DNA of 44,029 nucleotides. Source: Marinilabilia sp. GTDB taxonomy: Bacteria > Bacteroidota > Bacteroidia > Bacteroidales > Marinilabiliaceae. Position numbers and translations under genes: made by a program. Shown piece after piece: positions 1-8,153 of the stretch. Under the pieces are notes generated by a model. That model was not told where the DNA came from, made no database searches, and worked only from the letters and a program-made list of their open reading frames with translations. Every line of letters begins with the position of its first letter. Position 1 is the first letter of the stretch. The stretch lies in contig NZ_JADQBH010000139.1 of assembly GCF_016278715.1 (NCBI RefSeq), positions 1 through 44,029 of the forward strand. Direction: 5' to 3'.

Positions 1-139
1 AGCCCCCTATCTGAGGTTCAATTGGTCGCTTATGCAACAGAGGCTTCAATTCGTAATTCTCATAACCGAAAATAACACAATCCACAGCCAGATAATGCTT
101 GGGTGTATTTTTATAGTGTCCCTGATATGGCATTTGCAT
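1..139 (-). CDS. Nudix hydrolase-domain protein, N-terminal part (truncated by window edge)
   Basis: The minus strand from the ATG at 139 reads 46 codons to the window edge without a stop. Residues 15-46 contain HYLAVDCVIFGYE, then LLHKRPIEPQIGG. This is the typical start of Bacteroidetes Nudix proteins, where an AVDCVIFG strand is followed by L(L)xKRxxEPxxGxWSLxGGF; the Nudix box itself would lie outside the window. An in-frame TAA lies just upstream at 164-166. Proteins of this type are either Nudix hydrolases or Nudix-winged-helix regulators of the NrtR/AraR kind; in Bacteroides one such regulator controls arabinose genes next to an aldose epimerase. The divergent galM-like gene fits the regulator reading, but the DNA-binding part cannot be seen. 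A second in-frame ATG lies at 133. Confidence 0.75.
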   Translation of the reverse strand, partial: MQMPYQGHYKNTPKHYLAVDCVIFGYENYELKPLLHKRPIEPQIGG

Positions 140-854
140 AATTGTTTTTATCTGGAAAAAGTTTTAATACCCGCCTCTTCTACTCGTGAATTAGCAATTC
201 ATGAATCAATTATTGAAATTTACGGAAAATCGGTTTTAAAAAAAATTTCAATTTTATGCTTCAAAATTAAAAAGTAATTTCTACTTTTAAAATGTTTTTA
301 GAGATTTTTTTTAATAAATTTCGAAAACAGACCATTTAAAGGTGTTTCCTTTGACAACCGACTGTCATTGCGGTTCAGGAGGAATCAAAGAATCCGGCAG
401 TTTTGAACATTCAAACAAAAAAAGCTCTAAATAGTTAATAATATTGAACTTAACCACTTTAGCAATTTACAAAAAAAAGCATTACAAATGTTTAATGTAC
501 TCTTAAACAAAACATTTTCAATATAGAATGCAAGCACAGACTTTGAATTGTACAAACCGGTAACAGATATTAAGGTAATAGAAATTAGAAAATCCAATAA
601 AAAAACACAGACTTAATTTATACTTTTCAAGTGTTCAACCGTTCTCACATAAAGTATGGAGATAAATGGAATATTCAGTTTTGAACGAGCTCTGTAATCA
701 TTTTCCTCATTTGAGGCTCAGGATTCATTGCAACTGCTGACCGGAGACTGAAGAGCTCCTATATTTATACAAGTTTATAATAAGAAAACACCAGCACTGT
801 AGGTATCGTACATTTATTAATATTATTTTTAACGATTAAAAAATAAGTCATATT
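140..854. other. Divergent intergenic region between Nudix gene and galM-like gene
   Basis: This is an AT-rich, 715-base region with no convincing gene. A short plus-strand reading frame at 32-277 overlaps the Nudix gene in antisense and has no recognisable content. The region should hold both divergent promoters. The best operator-like site is the near-palindrome at 184-204 (TCGTGAATT-AGC-AATTCATGA, one mismatch between arms), about 45 bases upstream of the Nudix start. I see no clear TAnnTTTG element for galM; TATATTTA near 760 is the nearest match. Confidence 0.5.
184..204. promoter_or_regulatory. Near-palindromic operator candidate upstream of Nudix gene
   Basis: Two 9-base arms with one mismatch flank a 3-base centre (TCGTGAATT AGC AATTCATGA). 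It lies 45 bases upstream of the Nudix start codon in the divergent region, which is where an autoregulatory site would be expected. Function is inferred from position and symmetry only. Confidence 0.3.
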
Positions 855-1967
855 ATGAGAAAAAGTCCATTACATTTTATGGTTGCCATCATTTTAGGAT
901 TAGGCATCGTCAGTTGCAACACTCCCGTTGAGCAGTCCATCCAAAAAGAATCCTGGGGGCAGAGCTCAGATGGCACCGCAGTTGACCTTTACACACTGAC
1001 CAGTAGCACAGACCTGGAGGTAAAGATATCCACATTTGGCGGAGTTATTACCGCCATAAATACACCCGACAAAAACGGGAAAGTAGAAAATGTGGTTCTG
1101 GGATTCGATGATTTATCGCGCTATCTGGAGAAAAGGAGTTTTTTCGGAGCCATCATCGGACGGTATGGAAACCGAATCGACAAAGGCCAGTTTACGCTAA
1201 ACGACAGCACCTATCAGCTATCGCTAAACGATGGTCCCAACCATTTGCATGGCGGTACCAACGGTTTTGACCAGAAAGTTTGGGACGCTACACCCGTTGA
1301 CTCCCCCGAAGGCCCGGCCCTGCAGCTTGAGTATTTCAGTCAGGACGGGGAAGAAGGTTACCCCGGAAATTTAGACGTCACTGTTACTTATCAACTCAAG
1401 GGCGACAGTCTGGTGGTTAAGTATCTGGCCAATACCGACAAAGCAACCCCGATTAACCTGACCAACCACTCGTTTTTCAACCTGGCAGGAGAAGGAACCA
1501 TCCTGGATCACGAACTCACCATTAATGCAGATGCTTATACTCCGGTGGATTCCACACTTATTCCTACGGGAGAAATTAAACCCGTTGAAGGAACACCTTT
1601 CGATTTCACCGAAGTTCATCTTATTGGCGAGCGAATTGAGCAGGTTCCCGGAGGTTATGACCACAATTATGTGCTGAATCAGGACGCAGCAGGTGAAATG
1701 GCTTTCGCATCGAAATTAAAAGATCCCCAATCGGGAAGAACAATGGAAATCTATACCGAAGAACCGGGCTTGCAGTTTTATTCCGGAAATTTCCTGGACG
1801 GATCTCAAAAAACAGGGGATTGGGTATTCGAGCAATACAACGGTCTTTGCCTCGAAACACAACACTTTCCTGATTCGCCGAATCATGAAAACTTCCCGTC
1901 AACCATCTTAAACCCTGATGAAACCTATCAGACTACAACAATTATGGTATTTGGTGTGGAAGAATAA
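855..1967 (+). CDS. galM: Aldose 1-epimerase (mutarotase), lipoprotein
   Basis: A 370-residue aldose 1-epimerase, which interconverts alpha and beta anomers of aldoses such as galactose, glucose, xylose or arabinose. It has a lipoprotein signal peptide ending GIVSC (Cys21), so it should act outside the cytoplasm, anchored to a membrane. Family motifs are clear: GRYGNRI (102-108), NHLHGG (129-134), NLTNHSFFNL with the catalytic-type His205, GLQFYSGNFLDG (305-316) and LETQHFPDSPN with the likely catalytic base Glu334. Length is normal for the family once the signal peptide is removed. It diverges from the Nudix gene and converges on the beta-helix gene, with a strong terminator between. Periplasmic mutarotases often accompany PULs or arabinose/xylose genes in Bacteroidetes. 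The exact sugar is not readable from the sequence. Confidence 0.92.
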   Translation: MRKSPLHFMVAIILGLGIVSCNTPVEQSIQKESWGQSSDGTAVDLYTLTSSTDLEVKISTFGGVITAINTPDKNGKVENVVLGFDDLSRYLEKRSFFGAIIGRYGNRIDKGQFTLNDSTYQLSLNDGPNHLHGGTNGFDQKVWDATPVDSPEGPALQLEYFSQDGEEGYPGNLDVTVTYQLKGDSLVVKYLANTDKATPINLTNHSFFNLAGEGTILDHELTINADAYTPVDSTLIPTGEIKPVEGTPFDFTEVHLIGERIEQVPGGYDHNYVLNQDAAGEMAFASKLKDPQSGRTMEIYTEEPGLQFYSGNFLDGSQKTGDWVFEQYNGLCLETQHFPDSPNHENFPSTILNPDETYQTTTIMVFGVEE

Positions 1968-2275
1968 ATAATAGTTATTCCAATCTCAATAGTCCGTTAA
2001 GAAAGGCTTAAATGCAAAGGCGCAAAGTTTTCATTACCGGGCAGTGACATGCAGCTCCCCTTGAAATCACAAATGCCTTGCAGTCAGGTGATTGCCAAAG
2101 ACAGCCGGAGTGTTAAAAAACAGCTAAATAAAAAGGCCCGCTGAATTGTTTTCAGCGGGCCTTTTTTATCATTTTTCTGAGTCGGATAACTACCACTCCG
2201 TTTTTGCTATTTTCATAATTTATGAGATTAACAACTAAACTGCATCATTCATAAATTTTCTATTCCGATGCTCAA
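1968..2275. other. Convergent intergenic region with terminator
   Basis: The space between the convergent galM-like gene and the downstream beta-helix gene holds the strong hairpin at 2131-2167. It also holds a short segment near 2011-2028 (AAATGCAAAGGCGCAAAG), which looks like one copy of the degenerate GCAAAG-type heptad repeats scattered through many Bacteroidetes genomes. Nothing else is supported. Confidence 0.5.
2131..2167 (+). terminator. Intrinsic terminator after galM (probably bidirectional)
   Basis: A perfect 15-bp stem (AAAAGGCCCGCTGAA at 2131-2145 with TTCAGCGGGCCTTTT at 2151-2165) has a 5-base loop and is followed by T residues. On the opposite strand the stem is also followed by a T-rich run, so it can stop both convergent transcripts. 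Confidence 0.92.
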
Positions 2276-4132
2276 CTAACGGGCACCAATAAAGGAATCC
2301 TGAACATCGGTCCATCCTGCCGCTTCTTTCACCTTTTCCGGAATTTCAGCAGCAACTTTAGAATCCCCAAAAACGGAGACAATCGAAGAATTTCCGGCAG
2401 GCAAGTCTCCCTCATAACCATTATAAAATTTGCTGTTTGCTTCGAAAGTTTCATACAAAGCATTCAAATCAGCAGGATCGGCAATCCGGGCCTGGCATTC
2501 TTCATTATCGGCCGGACTCCACAAGGCCACCAGGGGTTGCTCTTCTTTTTTCACTTTAACATATACATTGTTGTCAATGGCTTTCAGCGTGGACTCACTG
2601 AGTCGCTCACACATTTCGGCGGGTTGCCACACATAAAGCAGGGGCGTTTCCATACCGACCGTATCTATCATCAGATTGTTTACAAATACATGCTCCTCCC
2701 GCTCATCAACGCCGGGGCCACTAGTAACATGCCAGCCAAAATGATCGGCGCCGTCACCACGAGCTGTACGCCCAAAGCTTGCACGGCTGTTAACGAATGT
2801 ATTGTTATAGATCTCGGCACCACGAGCGTTGAGAATCAAGATTCCCTGATTGTTGTTCACAAATTCGTTTCCGGCCACAATAACACCCTCAGAAATTTCA
2901 AAGAAGAAACCACTTCGTCCAACCCAAACTTTATCCCCCGAGGCTGCCTGGTCAACCTGACCAACATTCTCGATACGGTTATTTACAAACACACCATCCA
3001 CATTACCTACATCATACCATATACCATTGGAATTGGGTTGATTGGTCACCAAATTCTCGCGACAAACCACCCGGTGGCTTTGGTTAAATATCTTTACAGC
3101 AGCAGGAAAATACCCTCTCCAATTCTCAATATTGTTGTGTGCAAAAATGTTTCGCTCCAGCAACACATCATCCGACGCAACGATATAAAGCCCTTCGGTA
3201 TTGGTATCTTCAATTTTACAGTTGCGTATTACCATACTGTCGCCATGCGCAAATACACCAACACGCAGTGACTTCGTGAAAGAGCAGTTTTCCAGAACAG
3301 TTCCCACTGCATCGTTACCATGTGCTTCTTCGGGCGAGATTTCCTCAGGAAAAAGGCCATCGATGAGCACGCTGATATCTGCATACTGAGTTACCTCAAG
3401 CCCTTTTATCACCGGACCTCTTTTATCGGTTGTTTTGCCATGTACATCCTCAGGCGTTCTGATAATTGCATTATTGAAGGCAGTTATTTCAACCAACTGG
3501 TCGGTAGGATCGGCACCCAGATAAATTTTCTTTGCTTCGTAATCAACATAAAAAGTTCCTTCATCCAACTCATCTTTGCTACCTGCAGATTGAAGATACT
3601 CTCCATCCACAAACACACAGTCGTTGTTGAACCGATGCATGGGTGTTGATTCGATGTTCCGCTCTTTGTTCCACCATGATTGTGGGAAAGCCGGGAACAG
3701 GCGCTCCCACTCGGTGTACCAGACTCCATCTTCGTCCTTTTGCCAGTTTTCAGCAACCAATGTACCATTCAGTACCGGCTTTTCATCCTGATAGGGTTGA
3801 ATGGTAATTCCCTGATTAAAGGTAAGGTCGCCGGTACGGTAAATCCCACCCCGCATCACAATAGCATCATTGGTCACCACGCGGGCGATGGCAGTCTCAA
3901 TAGTGGTGGGATTCTCAAGAGAAGTTCCATCCGCCTGGTCATCTCCATCCGGAGCAACATAATAAATAGTTCCTGCCACTTCCGGAAGTTCGTAAGTGGT
4001 ATCATAAGGTCCGTAAACGACCTCTTCCTTTTGTTCAGTTTCATCTGCTGGAGGAGGTGTCTGACAGGAAAACAATCCTGCAACAGCCAACACGACAAAA
4101 GAAACCTTCAGTAAAACCTGACTTTTTTTCAT
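2276..4132 (-). CDS. Right-handed beta-helix lipoprotein, possible glycosidase (downstream paralog)
   Basis: A 618-residue protein with lipoprotein signal LAVAGLFSC (Cys23). It starts with GTIYYVAPDGDD (55-66) and IVMRGGIYR (91-99), the usual opening of a DUF1565/NosD-type right-handed beta-helix, followed by many N/G-rich rungs (VIRNCKIEDTNTEGLYI at 301; NNTFVNS at 443). Two acidic residues stand out: Asp374 in GIWYDVG and Glu412 in GFFFEISEG, 38 residues apart. From memory, GH120 beta-xylosidases (also beta-helical) carry their nucleophile Asp and acid/base Glu in similar contexts, about 23 apart. I infer a possible carbohydrate-active enzyme; a lyase or binding protein remains possible. 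It is the last gene of the GH30 / beta-helix / beta-helix unit and is a clear paralog of the gene at 4204-6069, 71 bases upstream. Confidence 0.8.
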   Translation of the reverse strand: MKKSQVLLKVSFVVLAVAGLFSCQTPPPADETEQKEEVVYGPYDTTYELPEVAGTIYYVAPDGDDQADGTSLENPTTIETAIARVVTNDAIVMRGGIYRTGDLTFNQGITIQPYQDEKPVLNGTLVAENWQKDEDGVWYTEWERLFPAFPQSWWNKERNIESTPMHRFNNDCVFVDGEYLQSAGSKDELDEGTFYVDYEAKKIYLGADPTDQLVEITAFNNAIIRTPEDVHGKTTDKRGPVIKGLEVTQYADISVLIDGLFPEEISPEEAHGNDAVGTVLENCSFTKSLRVGVFAHGDSMVIRNCKIEDTNTEGLYIVASDDVLLERNIFAHNNIENWRGYFPAAVKIFNQSHRVVCRENLVTNQPNSNGIWYDVGNVDGVFVNNRIENVGQVDQAASGDKVWVGRSGFFFEISEGVIVAGNEFVNNNQGILILNARGAEIYNNTFVNSRASFGRTARGDGADHFGWHVTSGPGVDEREEHVFVNNLMIDTVGMETPLLYVWQPAEMCERLSESTLKAIDNNVYVKVKKEEQPLVALWSPADNEECQARIADPADLNALYETFEANSKFYNGYEGDLPAGNSSIVSVFGDSKVAAEIPEKVKEAAGWTDVQDSFIGAR

Positions 4133-4151
4133 GAGGTTCTTTTTTATTTTT

Positions 4152-4187
4152 TAAAAGAAAAGGGGAAGCACCCTAAGCAGCTCCCCC
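4152..4187 (-). terminator. Terminator-like hairpin between the two beta-helix genes
   Basis: On the minus strand GGGGAGC (4186-4180) pairs with GCTTCCCC (4169-4162) with a one-base bulge, and is followed by TTTTCTTTTA. It lies in the 71-base gap between the paralogs and could reduce transcription of the second one. No separate promoter for the second gene is evident. Confidence 0.5.
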
Positions 4188-4203
4188 CATTTGTTAAATT
4201 TAA

Positions 4204-6069
4204 CTATTTTGCGCCAACAAAAGAGACATTCTCTTCTGTCCATCCGGCTAGGTGCTTAATGTTTTCGGGGATTGTGGTAGCAACAGAATGTCCTTCAAAA
4301 TCAGATACGGTCTCGATATTCATCGGGTCCTCATCTGTAAACAAAGCACCTTCAAAACCATTATAAAGCTTACTACTCACTTCGAATGACTCGTACAAAG
4401 CATTCAGCTCCTCCGGCGAGGTTATTTTTGCCTGACATTTGTCGTTATCGGCAGGACTCCAAAGCACAATGGTAGCATTCTCTTCCTTCTTGGTCTTTAG
4501 ATACACATTGTTATCAAAAGCTTCAAGTGTAGGTGTATTCAGTCGCTCACACATTTCGGAAGGCTGCCATACATAGAGAAGCGGAAATTCCAGTCCTATG
4601 GTATCCACCAGTAGGTTATTCACAAAAACGTGACCTTCGCGCTCATCAACGCCCGGTCCGGTATTGATGTGCCATCCAAAATGGTCGGCATCGTCACCCC
4701 GGGAATCGCGACCAAAGCTGGCACGACTATTCACAAAAGTATTGTTGTAAACTTTTGCACCACTACTGTTCAGAATCAGCATCCCCTGATTGTTATTCAC
4801 AAATTCATTACCTGCAACAGTCACCCCTTTGGATATCTCAAAGAAGAAACCATTGCTGCTGGGCCACACCTGGTCATTTCGGAATGGGCCTTTGGGACTG
4901 CCCACGTTCTCGACCCGATTGTTTACAAAAACCCCGTCTATATTGCCCACATCGTACCAAAGACCGTTGGAGTTGGGATGATTGGCAATAAGGTTTCCAC
5001 GGCAGACCACGCGGTGCGATTGATTAAAGATCTTCACAGCGGCAGGATAGAAACCGGTCCATTTTTCAATATTGTTGTTTTCAAAAACATTCTGCTCCAG
5101 CAATACGTCATCCGAAGCAACTACATACAAGCCTTCAGTATTTGTATCTGCTATCTTACAATTACGCATTACCATGCTGTCGCCAATGGCAAAAACACCG
5201 ACCCGCAGGCTTTTTGAGAAGGTACAGTTCTCGAAAACCGTTCCCACCACATCGTTACCATTAAGTTCCTCGTTGGAAGCCCCCTGAGGGTAAAAACCAT
5301 CAATATGCACCATTGTATCAGGATATTGGGTAACCGTCAGACCGCGAATCACCGGTCCTACCCCATCGTTTTCTTTGCCGTTGGCATATCCGCTGGTTCT
5401 GAAAATAGCTTTTCTGAAAGCGGTAATCTCAACCAATTTATCAGCAGGATCCTGACCAAGAAAAATCTCTTGGGCATCATAATCCACAAAGAAAGTTCCG
5501 TTGTCCAGTTCATCCTTGCTACCAACTGATTGCAAATATTCTCCATTCACAAATACCATATCATTATTGAATCGATGAAGCGGAGTAAACTCAAGGTTTC
5601 CTTCTGGGCGCCACCACGGTTCGGGTTCTCCGGGGAAAAGACGCTCCCATTTGGTAAACCAGATTCCATCCTCAGTTTGTTGCCATTCGGTTGCTTCAAG
5701 AGTTCCGTTCAAAACAGGTTTCTCATCCTTAAAAGGCTGAATGGTAACCCCCTGATTAAAGGTCAGATTTCCACAACGGTAAGTTCCCCCTCGCATCACC
5801 ACTGCATCTCCGGTAACCACACGTGCAAGAGCCGACTCTATGGAAGTGGGCGACTCAAGAGCCGTTCCTTCGGCTTCGGCATCTCCATCGGGAGCTACAT
5901 AATATATAGTTCCGGCAACTTCGGGTAACTCATAAATTTGTTCTACAGGTCCAAAAACCTTATCGTCGCCTTTAGTATTCTCTGCAGCTTGCGGGGCCTG
6001 ACAAGCTACCACTCCAAGAGCCAGAATAAAGGCAGGGATTAAGCGTAAAAATGGGTGATTCTTTTTCAT
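4204..6069 (-). CDS. Right-handed beta-helix lipoprotein, possible glycosidase (upstream paralog)
   Basis: A 621-residue paralog of the gene at 2276-4132, alike over the whole length. I start it at the ATG at 6069, because this gives a standard lipoprotein signal (FILALGVVAC, Cys23); a longer frame to 6168 adds 33 residues with no signal character. Order: GTIYYVAPDGDA opening (54-65), VVMRGGTYR (90-98), an N/G-rich beta-helix to about residue 490, and a C-terminal tail with WSPADN. The acidic pair seen in the paralog is kept with the same 38-residue spacing: Asp373 in GLWYDVG and Glu411 in GFFFEISKG. The segment between them is the least similar part. It follows the BACON-GH30 gene by 172 bases on the same strand. 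Extracellular carbohydrate processing is inferred; the reaction is unknown. Confidence 0.8.
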   Translation of the reverse strand: MKKNHPFLRLIPAFILALGVVACQAPQAAENTKGDDKVFGPVEQIYELPEVAGTIYYVAPDGDAEAEGTALESPTSIESALARVVTGDAVVMRGGTYRCGNLTFNQGVTIQPFKDEKPVLNGTLEATEWQQTEDGIWFTKWERLFPGEPEPWWRPEGNLEFTPLHRFNNDMVFVNGEYLQSVGSKDELDNGTFFVDYDAQEIFLGQDPADKLVEITAFRKAIFRTSGYANGKENDGVGPVIRGLTVTQYPDTMVHIDGFYPQGASNEELNGNDVVGTVFENCTFSKSLRVGVFAIGDSMVMRNCKIADTNTEGLYVVASDDVLLEQNVFENNNIEKWTGFYPAAVKIFNQSHRVVCRGNLIANHPNSNGLWYDVGNIDGVFVNNRVENVGSPKGPFRNDQVWPSSNGFFFEISKGVTVAGNEFVNNNQGMLILNSSGAKVYNNTFVNSRASFGRDSRGDDADHFGWHINTGPGVDEREGHVFVNNLLVDTIGLEFPLLYVWQPSEMCERLNTPTLEAFDNNVYLKTKKEENATIVLWSPADNDKCQAKITSPEELNALYESFEVSSKLYNGFEGALFTDEDPMNIETVSDFEGHSVATTIPENIKHLAGWTEENVSFVGAK

Positions 6070-6121
6070 GTTATTGTTTTTTGATAAAATCAGATAATTC
6101 AATTCTTTTATTTTTATAATT

Positions 6122-6147
6122 GTGGCCCTGCCCGTTGGCAGGTAAAA
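6122..6147 (-). other. Intercistronic hairpin between GH30 and beta-helix genes
   Basis: CCTGCC (6127-6132) and GGCAGG (6137-6142) form a short perfect stem with a 4-base loop in the 172-base gap between two same-strand genes. No immediate T-run follows on the minus strand, so it may be an RNA-processing or stabilising hairpin rather than a terminator. Confidence 0.35.
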
Positions 6148-6241
6148 TAGTAGTGGGAAAAGGTTCAATATTTAAACAATTTACTAATAAACAAACATCT
6201 GGTCAAAATAGAAATAATCCAAACCAGGAAAACCTATTAAA

Positions 6242-7870
6242 TTATTGTAACACAATGGTTGTTATGCTCTCTTTGGGTAATTCAACAATTACGTTATCCT
6301 CATTTAAAATATTATCATTGAGATTTCTGTTGAGCCCGGAGGAAGTCGTATAAGATACTGCCGACGTAGCAGAAGATGGTAATTCAACCTCAATCGTCCT
6401 GGCTGAATACTCAGACGGGTTGATAATCACAATCACGGTATTTCCCTCGCCCGAATAAGCAGTCATCTTGAGGGTGGAAACGCCCTCCGGACTGACATCA
6501 ATACGCTGATAACCTGGACGAATAAACTTTGAATATTGCGAAAATGCGTAACCACGCTTCAATATTTTGCCTCGTTGAGTTCCGTTATTGCCGTCACCCA
6601 GGAAACTGTAATATCTGCGGATATACCACCAGATGTAAGCATTCCAGTCAAAAGCCATGGACGAATGAATCCCTTCGAGCATTTCCATGGTTTCGTCCCA
6701 GATGGTTTCCTGGTCGGTGTACTCAGTCCAGTTGGAAGAAACATTACCGCTGTTCAGATTCAGCAGATATTCAGTCATCCAGATTTCTTTTTCCTTCTCA
6801 TGGGCAAGTGGATATGCTGCCAAACCGCCGCCATAGAGGTGTCCGCCAACAATATCAAGATTGTCCACTGCGGTTGCATCATTCAGAATATCACTGGTAT
6901 AGGCCTGGTTAGAATTCAATGATTCCGCAGCCACCACTTTAGCATTTTCAATCACTCCCGCATAGTTTCTTACAAAATCATACATTTCGGCCACACTATA
7001 TTCACATCCTTCATAATCCACTTTCCAATCAGGTTCGTTCTGAATGGAGACGGCATCAATCACAGCCCCTTTATCTGCCATGAACTGAATATACTCATTA
7101 ATATAGTTGGCAAAATCAGAATAATGCTCTTTCAACAAATAACCGCCACCGTTGGTGCTATTATTGCTTTTCCACTCTGAAGGGGGAGACCACGGGCTGG
7201 CCAGCACTTTTGCATTGCGGCTGTTGGCCATTTTCACGGAGTTGACCAATCCGGCCCAGTCATCCCGGTTAGAAGGTAATCTCACCCTGTAGATGGAGAG
7301 CCCCAATTGATCTTCACCGGTTCCAAACGCCATATCCATTTCGCTTTCGGTGAGGTAATCGGTTCCCCAAATCATATTAGCCCCCCCAAAACCTGCAATT
7401 GTTTGATGAACCACTGTAGGATCAAGAGTTAATTTGGTTGTAGTCGGTGCCACCCTCCCGGATTGCTTCAGAACAATCTCCTCCGAAACCTCATCTTTCA
7501 GTGACTTGAGAATAAGCTTCTGCCAGTTTTCAGTGGTCTTACCATTTGCAGCATAAGTTATTTCCACAAAAGAGGAAGTCTCCGCTTCCATTATACTCCC
7601 GCCCTCTGATGGGAGTATGGTCGAGATAAAGGCATCGCCCTTCACCACTTCGGTGGTGATGTCCCATTGAGTAAAAGCCCAGTCAATTTCCAGGGAAAAA
7701 CTTCCTCCTGCGGCATCCAGATTCTCCGGAAAGGAACTTTGTTCAAAAGATAATACAACAGTTTTATCCACCTCTTCCCCATTGTCATCTTCACTGCATG
7801 ATGCAAAAAAAAGGATGGTGGAAAAAAATACGATTAATGAAACAACACAGAGTTTTCTTATGACGAGCAT
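6242..7870 (-). CDS. GH30 family xylanase-like lipoprotein with N-terminal BACON domain
   Basis: A 542-residue protein starting at the ATG at 7870, which follows an AAAGAAGA purine run and gives a lipoprotein signal (ILFFASC, Cys25). Residues about 35-140 form a BACON-like domain ending EIVLKQSGR, a mucin- or glycan-associated spacer typical of Bacteroidetes. The rest is glycoside hydrolase family 30: TIAGFGGAN (substrate-site opening), ASPWSPPSEWK, SIQNEPDW with acid/base Glu279, and EIWMTEY with nucleophile Glu367. The segment WWYIRRYY (around 414-421) and KRGYAFSQYSKFIRPGYQRID closely resemble the GH30_8 glucuronoxylanases, where an Arg in this loop contacts the glucuronic acid side group. 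Endo-xylanase activity is therefore the best guess. It is first in the unit feeding the two beta-helix genes and diverges from the regulator. Confidence 0.88.
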   Translation of the reverse strand: MLVIRKLCVVSLIVFFSTILFFASCSEDDNGEEVDKTVVLSFEQSSFPENLDAAGGSFSLEIDWAFTQWDITTEVVKGDAFISTILPSEGGSIMEAETSSFVEITYAANGKTTENWQKLILKSLKDEVSEEIVLKQSGRVAPTTTKLTLDPTVVHQTIAGFGGANMIWGTDYLTESEMDMAFGTGEDQLGLSIYRVRLPSNRDDWAGLVNSVKMANSRNAKVLASPWSPPSEWKSNNSTNGGGYLLKEHYSDFANYINEYIQFMADKGAVIDAVSIQNEPDWKVDYEGCEYSVAEMYDFVRNYAGVIENAKVVAAESLNSNQAYTSDILNDATAVDNLDIVGGHLYGGGLAAYPLAHEKEKEIWMTEYLLNLNSGNVSSNWTEYTDQETIWDETMEMLEGIHSSMAFDWNAYIWWYIRRYYSFLGDGNNGTQRGKILKRGYAFSQYSKFIRPGYQRIDVSPEGVSTLKMTAYSGEGNTVIVIINPSEYSARTIEVELPSSATSAVSYTTSSGLNRNLNDNILNEDNVIVELPKESITTIVLQ

Positions 7871-8153
7871 ATTCTTCTTTAAATGTGAAAAGGTTGTTGG
7901 GAGGAAAGGATTTTCGACAAAATTTAACTTCTCAAAACTAATCAACTATCTCCTGTTTTATGTGGACTTTTTCGTGTATTAAGGGGATATTTTTCATTCC
8001 TGTCCATTTTTTGAAGCAGCCGCAACAGGTTGAAAACAACAAAAGGATAGCCTGCAAAGCCAGGAGATAAAAGGCTCTCCGTTGGAAATGCCTCAAATAA
8101 TTCTTAATTTTGTCTGTTTAAAGATCCTCTTTGATTGATTTCATAACTACCCC
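7871..8153. promoter_or_regulatory. Divergent promoter region of the GH30/beta-helix unit and the regulator
   Basis: 283 bases separate the divergent starts at 7870 and 8154, so both promoters and any operator for the central regulator should be here. I do not find a full TAnnTTTG element; CCTCTTTG near 8126-8133 is a partial match for the plus-strand gene. Confidence 0.45.

Noticed and set aside
32-277. Plus-strand open frame of 81 codons at the left edge
   Set aside because: It is antisense to the Nudix gene, has low-complexity composition at its end and no family features.
2537-3649. Plus-strand open frames up to 244 codons inside the beta-helix gene
   Set aside because: They are shadows of the minus-strand gene; the same pattern recurs in its paralog, as expected from codon structure.
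6529-6922. Two overlapping plus-strand frames of about 128 codons inside the BACON-GH30 gene
   Set aside because: The minus-strand GH30 reading contains all catalytic motifs, and the plus frames have no recognisable content.
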